Part shown: positions 23,087 to 35,791 of the stretch, piece by piece
Layout: every line of letters begins with the position of its first letter
Position numbering within the stretch: position 1 is the stretch's first letter
NCBI RefSeq assembly: GCF_037126465.1
Contig: NC_088206.1
Coordinates: 10,267,187 to 10,331,186 of the forward strand
DNA length: 64,000 nt
Reading direction: 5' to 3'
From: Ornithodoros turicata
Lineage: Eukaryota > Arthropoda > Arachnida > Ixodida > Argasidae
Translations under genes and position numbers: made by a program
Notes under the pieces: generated by a model
What the model saw: the letters and a program-made list of their open reading frames with translations, nothing else
Databases searched by the model: none
Told to the model about the DNA's origin: nothing

Positions 23087-24301
23087 ATGATGCGATAAAA
23101 AAAATTGTTATATCGACAGTTTCGTGCACTCTTATTTATTCAACAGCCTCTATTTCTTCCTCAAAGACCATCAATGGAGATGAAAAGGAATTCTTTCAAC
23201 TACAACATTCCCGAATAGGAGTTTCTCTTCTGCTTTCGAAGCTGTTTCGAAGACCCTCTTATTAATTTTTGTGAACACTTCAGAAGCTCGGGGCACACAC
23301 TTTGGACTGTACGGAAAGAAAAAAAGGAAAAAGCCCTCCACATACAAAGGAGAGAAAATTGTATTCCGATTTAAGTAAAAAAGCACACACCAACGCCGTA
23401 ACAAGATGTCGATATTAAAGCAAACCGCAATGCCTCCAGATCCAGAGCTACAGGGCCAAATACTCAAGAACCCGATTACTTTGTCATTTCTCATAAAAAA
23501 GTCCTGATGGAAGGGACGTTCTTTCCCTTGGTTATTCATACATAATTAAGGTCGTCGAAATTCACAAAGGATGGATCCTTACGCAGGCGCACCACCGCAG
23601 GCGTATATACAATGAATATCCACGAAAACTGAGACGCAAATGGATAGGGTTTCTAACAGACCGGCAAGGGCCGCCATTACGACCACTTTCCAAATGGGAG
23701 ATAGAACTCATTACTGTGAAGGGAAGAGGGTAACGGGGCTGTTTTGAATACATTTTTCAGGAGATATCCTGTGCACTTTTTCTCATTTTTACAGAAGGTT
23801 ATTGACAGGCTTTGTGTGGAATAATTGAAAATTTCTTACGTTTCACGGGATGAAAAGGGCAAAGTTTCAAGTAAAACATTTCAATGATGAATACGGTCTG
23901 AACTTCATTACCTTAGACACGTGTGTCCAGTAGAACGACAGATGGTATGACGTCACCAATAAAATGGCACATACTATACATACTATGCAGGCGGGATGCA
24001 TGCACGGAGAAGGTAGAATCAACGTAATCGAGCTGGTGGCTAGAGTATATGATGGAACTGAGCAACTGAGCTGTTTTCAAGCCATCTATACATTCCTGAC
24101 CACTCGCAGGCTTTTTCGTTCCACCACAGGAATGCAGGAGCCGATTGTTTCCAACTTTAAGCTTTAGTGATAAACGCAAGTGCTGCCTTCACAAATAACT
24201 TTGTGGAGCTACTGCGTATTAATGAAACAAACAGTAAACTGCACGTCTTGTTCGCGTCGGGAGATACAGACGAAAAAAAAAGCTATTTCTCAGCGTTCGA
24301 T
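23087..24301. other. no gene recognised
   Basis: No supportable gene or repeat. The longest frames (23171-23539 minus; 23913-24179 minus) have no recognisable domain. Confidence 0.5.
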
Positions 24302-24313
24302 AACAATATCAAG

Positions 24314-24559
24314 ACCAGCTCCCGTGGCATAGTGGTCAGGAATGTTCGGACACGGGTTCGAATCCTGTACGGGCTGTGCTGTCTGAGGTTTTCCAAGGGT
24401 TTTCCGAAGACTTCCCAGACGAATGTCGGTGCAGTTCCCCCTGAAGTGGGCCCAGGACGCATACTAACCCCCCTGTCCCCCTACTCCTTCCTGCTGTCCT
24501 CTCTCCATCTGTCCACGTCTGTACGCCGCTCATAACCACGCTAACAGGGATTAAAAGAA
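24314..24559 (+). mobile_element. SINE family A, full length with 12-bp TSD
   Basis: The best-preserved copy. The tRNA-like head has A box GTGGCATAGTGGTCAGG and B box GGGTTCGAATCC (RNA polymerase III internal promoter elements). The body follows: GGGCTGTGCTGTCTGAGG, GGTTTTCCAAGGGTTTTCC, GAATGTCGGTGCAGTTCCCC, CCCCCTGTCCCCCTACTCC, CTGTCCACGTCTGTACGCC. It ends in an A-rich tail. An exact duplication AACAATATCAAG flanks it (24302-24313 and 24560-24571). tRNA-derived SINEs of about this size (Ruka type) are known in ixodid ticks; I cannot confirm identity without alignment. Confidence 0.93.
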
Positions 24560-24600
24560 AACAATATCAAGTGTATTGTTTTATCTGTTTTTATCTGTTT

Positions 24601-24800
24601 AAATCTAGTGAGAGGTTAGCGTACCTTTTGGACCCAGCGGAAATTTGCTAGCGGCAACAATATGTTCACCGGTTCCCATCAGGGGAAAACATCGGGTGAT
24701 GATGATGTACAGACAGCACAAACGGTGACGGGACTCGAACCTTGCACCTCCCAGTCCATAGCATGGCGTTGGAGCTACCATAACGGGGACCATTACTTCC
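24601..24800 (-). mobile_element. tRNA-derived SINE family C
   Basis: Minus strand: GTTATGGTAGCTCCAACGCC (A-box region), GGTTCGAGTCCCG (B box), then a body with CATCATCATCACCCGATG and GGAACCGGTGAACATATTG. The body differs from families A and B. No clear target duplication. A decayed tRNA gene is less likely because the body extends well past the tRNA-like part. Confidence 0.6.
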
Positions 24801-27384
24801 TCGCCCTCGCCGCTTGTAAAGCGCCCCTTCGGTGACTAGGTTAACGTAGCATGCTGTCGAACATGGATACCTTCGAAACCACATATAGCTGAAAAAAACT
24901 TTCTTCAAGGGAAAACGGGAGCACCCAAAATGGTCCCACAATCAATGAAACTGCAGTTTGCGAATAAGCTCGACTGCTGGCCAGAAATCACCACCAGAAA
25001 TCACCACCGTGTTCGTTACCAGGCAATAATTGTTCATTCCGTGAACTGTACGGATTACTGGATGATGAAAACTTAATTCCGAATTCGCGGATGGCTAGAG
25101 AATTACAGTACCGTTGCATTCTCCACGCAGTATCGTCTTCCTAATCGCCTTTTCCTGAGCTGCTCCACGAGACATTCGCATTCTAGGGGAAGCACCAAGG
25201 CCTTAATATCAAAACTGAAGCGACAACGGAGAAGGAATCACAAATATCCTTCATACCGGCAATACTTTCTCGGTCGCTTTCGCCCGTGTACTCACGCTTC
25301 ACTGCATACCCCTCCACACACCGCAATAGCAAAAATGCACTTCCTCTCTCTCTCTCTCTCTCTTACCGATGCACGAGAGGAGCAACGGGAGATCTCTCCT
25401 TCCATTCTTTCTTCGCCGGCACATGTCTCGGATGCCAAGCGGATTACTTACTTCGGATGCCCGGCGTCAAAGCCAGCGCTGCAGTTATCGCAGTCCGACA
25501 CCCGCACGCTATTTGTACTGGTTTATTTCATTAGCTTTTATAGTGAATGCCGAAGTAAGTAAAAGGAGTTTGGGACAGTCGCGGTTCCAAGGACGAATAC
25601 CGATGGTTGCCACGTTCGTTGTTTCGAGGATTACTGCTATAGGGTGGGGCAGCCTACAACTGGGCCGCTCCTATTATAGGTTTTATTTTCCGATGCACTT
25701 ATGGGCTATCGCGCAAGCGTCGCCCATATTGATGAAGAGGCGTGTAGGGGGGGTTTATGCCGTAGGTTGCGCGGTGGTAGGTTGCGGAGAATGTGCGCGT
25801 GCGGGTGTTGAGTGAAAAGGGTGATTGAATGATTAGCAGAAGGGTCAGGGGCGATACGTGGTCCTGCGGCAATCGTTTTATGAATAGTATGCTGCGCGTT
25901 CTTTCTGTAGGCACGGCTTCATGAATACCAATTCAAGGTTATAGTGCTAACCGACACAAGGTTGGGAGAATTGAGAACGGCAGTTGATGAAAACTACCGC
26001 TTTGCTACTAAAACTACTAATCTACAGATTACGTTGCCTGGACGGACGAGAAGAGACACGCAGTAAAAAGAAGGCATTGACTAAGGAAGTGTGACTCCTG
26101 TGACCTCAGAGCTGTTGCCATGGCTGTGGCCGAATCCGGCCGAATCCAGAATCTCGATCATGGCGCCTCCCGGACTTGGATGCTGGGAGAGGGTCTCGCC
26201 TCCGTACACTTCCTTTGCTCTCTCCCAGCTTTTCTTCTAGCTTCTCTCCTTATGATTTCTATGGGTCAGAACGAAGCGCTCTGACAACAGCTTCGGCAGT
26301 TGTTTCTTTCTTCCATCTTCTTTGTTCCTCTAGCTCGGAGCGGTCTGGCTTAGAACATTGGTATCTCCAGTCGAAGATACCATTAAGTGATAAGTTAACT
26401 CTTCCAACAAATCTAAAGACGTATGTGATTGGTATGTTGTTCGTGCACTGATTGTGTTGAGAAATCACTCGTCGAAGACAACGTACGCATAACACGTTTG
26501 CGTACTTTTAAGTCAAACATGTAGAATATTTGCGTTAATAAAACATTTGAATCGGCTTCCCCGTCTGCCTGCCGTCAGTCATCGTATGCCCCACTCGCAG
26601 AGTGCGAACTACATCACCCGCTGGCGGATGTATACCCCTTTGTCTGTAGCTCTTATGTTGTCTCGGAGTGTACACTTCGCGAAGCCTTTGTATGGTTGAC
26701 GTGCAAAATATGGATACAGTAAGCGAGTGTCTAATAAACGCTGCAAATGTGCCTCTCTCTCGTAAATTCATGGATGGCGGAACGCGGCGAAATACGTAAG
26801 AGCAACAGAAGTACATTTTAATGCAGCAAAACTGAAATTGAAAGAATTGAACGCAAATAGAGTTCCGATCGAAATACGTGCCCAGAACGGCTGAATTCTA
26901 ACATTTCTCCGAGATAATAAGGAAGATCCACGAACCCGACGCTCTCCGGAAGCCCCTCGAGGAGGTAAAAGTTTCTTCTAACCGAATTTCGATTTTTGAA
27001 ACCATATCTTTCGCGATGGAAGAATAAACAAGCAAGACGGGAGCTCTCCGCACGCGGCTATACCCAAAGCAACCTTTCATTCACTCAACCGCAATCTAAA
27101 AATATCCAATGCCACCCGTACATTCACCGAAGAAAATTACTTGTAACTGAAATTAGATTTGCGCCCAGGGAGATGAGGTTGCGTGCACATCAAAGACTTT
27201 TTTTGTTCCCCAATTTCGTCTTGCATATATCTGTTCAACCCCTTATGCGTCTGTTGCGTGAAAAAGAATCCAGAATAGCATTCCCCACCTTCAGTGAAAC
27301 ATTTTCGTTCTGCTCCACATTATGAGCCGTTTCCGAATTCTATTTTTGCGCCTCGGTTACGAGTTATGACGAGCTGTCTGCTTG
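24801..27384. other. no gene recognised; possible solo LTR
   Basis: A (CT)n microsatellite lies at 25344-25362. The block 26090-26630 begins TG, has AATAAA at about 26537 and ends near CA, so it could be a solo LTR, but no duplication or second LTR was found. Other frames show no domain. Confidence 0.4.
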
Positions 27385-27560
27385 CTTCGTTCTCATCACA
27401 CCCACCACATCATCATCCCATTTATGTGTGTGCGTGTGTCGTTCTCATATCTCGCATCTAATGTTCCGCGTGTAATGGAGCAGTGTACTGCTCTCCGGCG
27501 GTGAATCACCCCATGCCCATAGTCACGATTTATTTATTTATTTTTATTTATGTTTATTTA
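27385..27560 (+). mobile_element. LINE 3' end fragment
   Basis: CACCACATCATCATCCCATT, a GT-rich run, GTAATGGAGCAGTGTACTGC and GGCGGTGAATCACCCC match the copies at 22975-23086 and 42510-42622. The tail has become (ATTT)n. Confidence 0.6.
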
Positions 27561-28616
27561 TGCATACTGCAAGCCAATGCTTTGGCCCAAGCAGGAGAGG
27601 CTTACGTAACTCATGACACTACAAGAACTACCATGTTCGTAACACTCAACAAGGCACCACATCCATAGTCATCGGAAGACACTGAGCAAAAAATACACAA
27701 ATAAAAATAAAAATAAGAAAACGTATTAACGAACGGCTATCTGGCACCATTGTCCCGCGCTACAAATAACACTAGCAATCTAATTTTTATGTATGTATTA
27801 CTTTTGAGTCAATATATGACGAAGGGGATACCGCTTTGATGAATGGCAAAGGAGGCGCAAGAAGCAAAGAAAAAAGAAAGAAAGAAAGAGCCATTGAGAA
27901 CAACTGATCTAGATGGACAAAGAGACGAAAGTTTTACATTGAAACGGAGTCGTCGTGTTCGATTCACAATGGCTTCTTAATCCGCAGTATGTATTTCATG
28001 GAAAACAACCACGACACAGAGCGCATAAAACGAGATAAAGCAGGGAACGTAGAGATTGACTGGCTTGATATTTATAGCTTCGTAATAGTGGGTTCTCCGT
28101 TCAAGGGGAAGGTACCGTGTGGATATTTCATACCGACGGCGGTTGAAAGAATGGAGCCCTTATGTATTCTTCCCTATTGTATTGTGCGAACCACAAACGA
28201 AGCTCTGCACGATCGAGGAAGTCGGCAATGCGTAAGCCGGAGGTACACACTCGCTCTAAGACGTATCGGTCGCTGCTATATTTGCTGTGGAGGCTTTCTT
28301 AAATTAGCCACCTTCTGTGTGGGCGATGATATGGTTGAGTGACTGCAGTGCCAGTATACAGGAACAAGCCGTGACGATGCATGGCGGGTCCGTGCTCAGC
28401 CGCGGGGCGTTGTTGGGTCGGATCACTTTTCTGACAGAAGGTATTGTCATACTTGACAAGTTTATACCAGACTACGGTATTGCGCTGACAATGAAAGTGT
28501 TGCCTTCCATATTATCTATTCTAATAATAACGAAATAGTATGTACACTCGGCTTTCTTCGTGGTGTTTATCTTCGTGGTGGTGGCTCGGGTAGATCATAT
28601 TACGATGCATATCGCA
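27561..28616. other. no gene recognised
   Basis: A 117-codon frame at 27989-28342 has no recognisable domain and no splice-compatible neighbours. Other content looks unique. Confidence 0.45.
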
Positions 28617-28745
28617 TAATGGCTGCTTATATAGGACAGGTCCCCATTCATCATCACCCGTACCGCCCATTCACCCCACACCATCCCCATTCACCATATA
28701 GGTCCCCATTCATCATCTCACAATAAAGTTGTTTGTAATTGCTCC
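28617..28745 (+). mobile_element. probable LINE 3' UTR fragment
   Basis: ATAGGTCCCCATTCATCATC appears twice (first copy GACAGGTCCCCATTCATCATC at about 28635, second at about 28699), and the segment ends AATAAAGTTGTTTG, like the (GTT)n-tailed LINEs. Confidence 0.4.
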
Positions 28746-28959
28746 GTAAAAAAGAAATAAGATATGAGACTTTGTAGGAAAAAGACCTATTTGGCCTCTC
28801 GCCTGTCAGACAACTTACTTTATTTATACTAATTCATTACCTATATCACCATATTCATACTTTACTTGCTGTCAGGGGATCAAAGCTTTGTGTTGCATTC
28901 TATATAGTTGCGTTCTGCACAGTTCCTAATAATGCCTCTTGTTCCCATATTTGTAGGTG

Positions 28960-29150
28960 GAACTGTTCAATAGGGCTAAAGCAGTGTGTTATTGTCTTTT
29001 GGAACCGTGTAACGAAAGAGATGGTGGTTCTGCTGGTGGTCGTGCTAGTGAAAGTGCTGGCTGTTGCCGACCTCTCAGAGGTGGGCAACGTCACGACTAA
29101 CGATCTGGGGGAATGTGCGCCTTGGGCCGACTTCTAACGGAACTGTGCCG
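28960..29150 (-). mobile_element. SINE-A2 3' region
   Basis: Shares AGAGGTGGGCAACGTCACGA and TTGGGCCGACTTCTAACGG with 11783-11872. The GGT run next to it has decayed (GGTGGTTCTGCTGGTGG). Confidence 0.6.
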
Positions 29151-29284
29151 AAAGAAAGAAAAAGGCAATAAATTACCTACCGGCCTACCGCTCAATCGAT
29201 GCACGCAACGAAAACCACGCAGCCTGAACTTCGATTCCCAAGACTAATAAGGCAGCCGTCGAAAAAATCAGACAGATGCAGCTC

Positions 29285-29340
29285 TCGAACTCACACCTCT
29301 CGATTTCCCGAGAAGCGTGTTACTGATTACGCCACATCAT
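29285..29340 (-). mobile_element. tRNA-like SINE head
   Basis: Minus strand TGATGTGGCGTAATCAGTAA (A-box region) and GAGTTCGAGAGC (weak B box) in tRNA-like spacing. No 3' CCA context and no clean acceptor stem, so a SINE relic rather than a tRNA gene. Confidence 0.45.
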
Positions 29341-29341
29341 G

Positions 29342-32300
29342 AAGCCTCTGTCGGACAGGCAGGACAAGCACACATATACCACACCCTCTTCCCATTCTCT
29401 CTTACATGTTTTTTTTTTTTTTTTTTCAAACACATACAGCCAACACAGAACGATGCAGACGACATCTGGTGGCCATGGTGAAAATTCACCGTGCTCGTTG
29501 GCTGCCCTAAGTAACTTTTATCCTTCGCAGCGTCTCCATCGTTCTATTTGCTCGCCAGTTCGAACGTTCTGGCTACCGCCATGCATACAACGCATCGACG
29601 TTTCAAAGCCAACGGAGCAAACGCGACCTTCTCACGAAGTATGCATCAAAAGAACACCTTCCGGTCAAACCCTCCAAAAGTTTAAAGCCCAAACGTAAGA
29701 GAGGGAGAGCGAGAGGTGGAAGAATGAGAGAAAAAGAGAAGAGAAGAAAGAACAAAACTATAGCCCGGGGAACGGGAACCTCGAAGGCTACCAGGATCAC
29801 CGATCAGCGGTCCCACCGCGCACCCACAACAGTTGGCAACAATGAACGGGGAGCCGCCAACATACGTCGCGTCGTCTGCTACGAACCTTCAGAGAATAAA
29901 ATGGCTAGGTACTCTAGAAAATCGCGACAAAAAGATGAAAGGAACCTTTTTGCTGTTCTTGTGAAATATCTAGGAGGAAAAGGAGACACGATATTGCTTT
30001 ATTTTTCATTTATTATTCCTTGTTTTTTTGTGTGTTTTTTTCGCAACGCTGACCTATTTTCGCGAGCAATATCACACCACCGTCACTTGGGCAGAAGACA
30101 ACGGCGCAACAAAGTTTTGAAGCGCGACGAAACGAGAAGATGAAAGACAGAAATCGGCAGATGTTACCAAAATGGGTTGGCACACAGATAAGCGCATGAA
30201 AGTAGTTATATCCCAAATGTGATATAGGAGTACGTGGAACGACGTACTATGATCTTTTACTTCCACAGATTTACAATTTTTAGAATTTTTATGTTGTTGA
30301 AGAGAGAGAGAGGGGGGAAGGAAGAAGCGACGAGTGCTAAGACAACGCTCGAAGAAAAAGTCTAATGAATAGAAAACGTAATAATAAGGAATGAAAGCGT
30401 GATTGTAAAATCATTTTAGTAATAGCAGTGGCTTCTAACTCATTTGCTCTGATAGGGGGCGCACAGCCCTGTCGCTTTGTAAAGAATATATAAAGACGGA
30501 ACGAGATGTGATCTGAGGATACCCCAGCGGAAGATGTTTAAAACGTCGTAGCTCCCTGCTGTCACGTGAGCCTGAGTGCTGAAAGTCACGTCTTTCGTGC
30601 TGTTCTAAACGTGGGGAATATACTGCGCCGCAGCGACAACATATTGCGTAGCAGACGACAGGGTCAATGGCGTCATCTTCTGCGTCATAAACGTCTTGTT
30701 GCGGGTGAGAAAAGCCACCCATCTCGGCTGCCAGACTGTGACGTCACATCATTCGTCCAATAGTGAGGCGCGCGCCTTTTTTTTTTTTTTTCGTACTTTT
30801 CGTGGTTGCATTTGACACCTCCAGCGCCACAAATCCGTACACAAAGCCCTGCTGAACTTTCACGGTCAGTTTTAGTACAGGAATTTGGTTTGTAGAACCA
30901 ACATGTGAGCCCTGCCCCATCCCCCACCCCTTTCATCCCTTCCCCGACCAACGTGCCGGCAATCTAGAAAGGCAGGCCGCTCGAATCCCCCCCCCCCCCT
31001 GCCCCCTTTGACGCCGCTCGTCTTACTCCGGGGCGGGAGCAGACATGGGAGAGGGGCTGGTGTCCTCCCCTGGAGTACCAAGGTCACTTGTGGAACCTCT
31101 CCTCTTTACACACCGGTCGCCATGATTTGTACTCGAATGTCGTCATAATTATTTGAACCTTACCCATCAGATCCGCTGCATATCAGACGTTTCGATCAAG
31201 TGTCGTCATACTATTATCTAGTATCTTTGTCCTCCACCCAAGTACCTCTTTGGCCCCCTCCCCCCCTTTTGGAAAAAAATGGGAACACCCATGGTAGCAG
31301 ATGACTCTGGGCAGCCAATAAAAAGTGCTCAGGTGATCTCGCTTCACAACAAGCCAGGAGGAGCTGGAGGAGATCGCCGCCGCTGCGCCACTGCTCAACT
31401 GCAAAACCGACACCTATGCTGCTGTCATAGCTTTTTTATTAAATAATCTGTACAGCATAAAAACGAAAACGCCCTGCATATTCGACGAGTCTTCCTGTAT
31501 GTTAGGCGGTGTTGATGAAACGTAGGAGGCACCAAGGAACATGCAAGTTGTCCTGCGGCATGCATCGTTTCCATCGATTTCACAGTTCGGCGTATTCCGT
31601 GTTTATTTCGCTGGTAAGAGACGTACGCATTTCCCGGAAAAGCTTATCCTCAGAAACGACAGCAATTTGCTGCCGTCCGTAACAGAAAGCGGGTTAAACG
31701 CTATACTAAGTTACATCTTATCCGCTTGACGAGCCCCTCGGAACAGTCCAAATATATCGCGACACAAATCGCCTTACCGTGACCTTTAAGAGCCCAGCTG
31801 TCTCAACCATGCATCACAGAAATTTGACACACAAACACTTGATCACAGTGTTGCCGGAATCCTGTCTTTTTTTTTTCTTCATTGTTTCAAACTGCTATGG
31901 AAACATACCGGGAGGGATACATCCAGAAAAAAGAAGCTGACACTTGAGACTCCCCCTGAAATCGTTGCTTAAAATATACACAAGCTTAGTTTGTAAATGA
32001 TTTCTTTTGAGAGCCACGATCCCATTTCCTTCTCCTCTTCGTTGGGGGGAGAAATGAGCTGTCCGCTGACATATTCGTGTTAACGACCAGGACTGACTGA
32101 GTTTTGCAATACGTTGACAAGGCAGAGAGTCTTGCTATATACCTTCACTCAAAACTAGGTGGCAAACTCGTCTAGTTCCCTTGACAGGTACGGAAGCAGA
32201 CGACAGAGATGCCGCCTGCTTTATTGTCGTCTGCGTTCCAAGGCCTTCAGGTATCAGAGACGGCACAACAAAAGGGCGATGGCAACTTCACGAAGTTGGG

Positions 32301-32585
32301 AGACGTAGATTCATGATGTCCATGATTTAACCGGAAGGGTTCATGGATATTGACTAGGCCAGGACCCGCACATATATATCACCACCATCATCAGTGTCAT
32401 CGTCATCAGTGTCATCGCCGTCCGATCGTCGTCATCCTGATCATCATCGAGCCACCTACAAATCCACTACACCCTCTTGTGCGACTTATTGATAGCATAT
32501 CACACTCTCAACCTCGTAGCGGTAGCAGGACTTATGAAGAAGCACGTCATGGTTTGACACAGGGCCGGAGCGTCTATTTTTCGAA
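29342..32585. other. no gene recognised; homopolymer runs
   Basis: T runs at 29408-29426 and 30777-30791; C runs at about 30988-31000 and 31259-31268. The segment 31340-31400 (GGAGCTGGAGGAGATCGCCG) resembles 62215-62275, which marks another dispersed repeat. No supportable gene. Confidence 0.5.
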
Positions 32586-32714
32586 CCCGGGGGGGGGGGG
32601 GGGGGCTAATGGGAAATTTGCGCCCCTCCGCATCCTTGCTTCCTCAAAGGTGTCTTTTCGGCGCCCCTTTAGGCGTGCTAAGAGGGGACAATAGCCCCCC
32701 CCCCCCCCCCCAGC
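32586..32714. mobile_element. short element bounded by poly-G and poly-C
   Basis: A G run of about 18 (32589-32606) and a C run of about 18 (32695-32712) bracket roughly 90 bp. Together they form an inverted repeat. Similar G/C-bounded blocks are at 6582-6726. Probably a small DNA element. Confidence 0.4.
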
Positions 32715-33604
32715 ACTGGTTGGACATAATCGGGCATGCAAGTAACTCATTCAGTAATGTAATAGCGTGGACATGCGTTGGTGTAAAAGTGATCTTACGT
32801 ACAAGTAGCAGGTGCAAGATTCACGGGAACCAACCTTTTTTTTTTTCTTTCTATTTACAAATACATTCATTACTCCACCATTTTATCTCTCGGAGAGAAC
32901 AAATTGCACATTCGAAAACTGCAAGCGATCGTCACGTCACGTCTATACTTTTCAGAAGACAGTTACATCATGGTATACGTACCTAACTAATAATTCCAGT
33001 TGCACCAATTCCAGGTAGGTTTCCACACAGTGTGCTAGCGAGACAAAGCACGAGAACGATCCTTCTGTCATTGTGTCGCTCCCCCAGAGTGAAAGACGCC
33101 TTTTCTTTTTTATCCGAATTCTAATCTCGAAATCCTGAAGCGTCCATTGTAACTGTAATTGTGCAGTCGCTATTCTAACTCTAACTATAAAACAGAGACG
33201 CGGCAAACACTCCCTTGATACTCACTGTACAGATCAATGTATACGAGGTAGTCATTGTTTCGCGCTGCTTTGCAGAGATGCTTCACAAGTGGAGTTCGTG
33301 GCATCTCGCGTCAGTCCGCTTCATTCCCAACTTCAGAGACCAGACAATGGGTGTTTATGCAGCGAAAAAGCGAAAGAAAAAGGCGAATTTCTATCGGCAA
33401 AATTTTGCTGCAACAACAGGGAGTGTTCGTAGACCGTTGATGACGTCACCGTGAAGCCACCGTGCTTGCCGGAACCGATGGCAGCGTTCATAACTCATCA
33501 AACTTATTAGTTGATTGGATGTGGTAGGCGCGGTATATACTTCGGGAGTCATGTTATCAACGGTCTACTAACGACTACAGGGGGACGTGGCAAAGATGTG
33601 TCGG
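32715..33604. other. no gene recognised
   Basis: No supportable gene. A T run lies at about 32836-32847. Confidence 0.5.
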
Positions 33605-33711
33605 CCCGAGCAGCACAACATCTTGGCACACTTGGACCGATATTGTCAATACTGTCCCAATATTGGTTCAGTATTTGTCCAATGTTAGACCAAGATCTTG
33701 TGCTGCTTGGG
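33605..33711. mobile_element. GCAGCACAA-family inverted-repeat element
   Basis: The left end CCGAGCAGCACAACATCTTGG and the right end CCAAGATCTTGTGCTGCTTGG are inverted copies. The middle repeats CCAATATTGG / GGACCGATATTG motifs, so the whole is nearly palindromic. Confidence 0.8.
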
Positions 33712-35252
33712 GGGATGTAGCTCACGCGAATTTGAAAGAATACATATCCCATATGACCACGTGGTTGACACTGTTACAATAACAGTCCTCGGTCAAGTTA
33801 AACTGCATTGGAAGGTCTTTGGAGCGAACTTCGCCGGCGGAAAGTTACATACCCTGAACTGTACATAGTCTTATTCATACCACATCCCTAGGAGCCCAGA
33901 GACCAGAGTCCCTAGGGGCTGCCTCCGAGGGTTGCGGTTAGCACCGAATCTAAAACTGTTTGAGGTCGCGAAAGTGCCCAGAGGCTGGCAACCTTACAGA
34001 AATCTGAAAATGAAGCAGCGAAATTCACGACTACATGTTACGCGATAAGGAATGCGATAAGCTCTCTTGTTACGCGATTCGTTTCGCTACGCTTGGTTTC
34101 GCGTTTCGTTGCGCGATAAGCTCTTTTGTGTTTTGTTTAAAACGCTTGGTCTTTTGCGTCTCTGCTTTGTGTTTGTATTGTGTGTGTGTGTGTGTGTTTT
34201 TTTTAAGAAAGTGAATGGATACGATTGCTTTTAGGTGTTGAAAGCCTCGAGGAAAAATACTGTGAAAGCTATGAAGTGAAAACAGAAAGTAGAAAGAATG
34301 CTTCGAGGGGAAATGTGTAGCAGGGGCGAAGGCAACGTCACAGTACTTCCGGTTGTTTTGTGTCCCTGACGAAGCGGAGAAAAGTGTGTATGACTATCTC
34401 TCTGTGCTGCATCGACCAGCAGCCAAATACTTAATGTGTGTATGCACCTTACATGCGCTACCTATATATAGCTTATTGTCCAAACAAACGAAGCCTGGCT
34501 CGAATTGTCGGCACCTTATCTAATATTTACGGCACACGATCGGAAGATGTTCTCTATCCTTGGCCAAACCACACTTGTTGTACCTTCGTGATGATATACC
34601 TTCCGAGGCCTCCAACTGAAGAAGACGTTCAAGAGTAGTTCGTGTAGGCGACTAGACTTTCGTCAAGGATATATATCTTATAGAGGCTGCAGAGCCAAAA
34701 CTGTAGTGCCTGGTCGACTTCCCACGTGAATGACCAGAGAGTCTAGCAGCAGCTAGGTGGTCTCTGTACACTTGCTGAAATGCGCATGCCACTTTTTCAC
34801 GTGTACTCTGGCTTTTTTCCTTCGTGTCTCTGGGGAAAAGATTAACTTTGCGTTCCATGTTACCATCCATACACGTCTGGTAGCCGCAACGCTTCTGCAA
34901 GACGCCCCTGTTAGGACACATGTCTACATCTGGATCTGTCGATCACGCAGCTCGCTCGCACGTCTTCGGCATGCCCCACCTGCGAGATACGCTTCTGTTC
35001 GAGCTTCTTGATCCTATGCTAAGTTCGAAATGATTGACAGGATGCACGAACGTGAACGCAGCACGCTGAAACGCACGAATCACAAGCATCACGTGCAACT
35101 TTGCGTCCGACTTACGCGATGTCCGGCTCTTGATGCCTCACAGGATGTACCCCTTCTGTGCAGCACTTTCGTCACGCAAGTAAAGGTGCATCGAGATGAA
35201 GGTGGATTGAAGCGAAAGCCTCAGGTCTGGAGTTGCTGATATTTAGAACAGA
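33712..35252. other. no gene recognised
   Basis: (GT)n at about 34180-34198. At 34036-34135 ACGCGATAAG / TTTCGCG-like motifs recur. No supportable gene. Confidence 0.5.
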
Positions 35253-35369
35253 CCAAAGCAGCAGAATATACTGGCCCAATATTGGCTGGACATCGGCAAT
35301 ACTGGTCGAGTATTGGACCAGTGTTGCCAATATTCAGCCAATATTGGACCAAGATGTTGTGCTGCCTGG
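35253..35369. mobile_element. GCAGCACAA-family inverted-repeat element
   Basis: The left end CCAAAGCAGCAGAATATACTG and the right end CCAAGATGTTGTGCTGCCTGG bracket CCAATATTGG-rich sequence. It is closest to 33605-33711. Confidence 0.8.
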
Positions 35370-35777
35370 GGAGACTCTGCACCGTCCTCATCATTGGCAG
35401 TGCGTTTAAATGGTCGAGTTATTATGAGTTAAAGAACTGTAAGGCACAGTTAAAACCCAACTGCGGGCCCCTTGGACTTTAGCTGGGGTAAAACTTGTGG
35501 GACGGGTTCACCAATTTCCATTTGCCAGAGTGCTCGTTTCCAAATATCCTGTTACGATCCGCTGTCCCATCGGCAACCCCACAGTCACTATCAAGGCTCT
35601 CGTGAGACCACGAGCCCGGTATGATCCATAATCGCGGTCCGGGATGCACAAAGGCTCATCGTTCTGTTCATTCTGGAGACAAGGTACAATCACATCTCTC
35701 CATCATCATTCGTCTACATTGAAAAATTCAGAGCTCTGGTAACGTGTTCATTGCTATGAGGAGGCAATCGCAACGTT
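35370..35777. other. no gene recognised
   Basis: Nothing supportable between the MITE and the LINE's left target duplication. Confidence 0.5.
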
Positions 35778-35791
35778 CTACCAGAAGGGCC

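Noticed and set aside
24720..24800. Possible tRNA gene (B box GGTTCGAGTCCCG on minus)
   Set aside because: No closed acceptor stem, and the similarity extends far beyond tRNA length, so a SINE is more likely.
27989..28342. 117-codon open frame
   Set aside because: No recognisable domain, no splice-compatible partners, and length within chance for this window.
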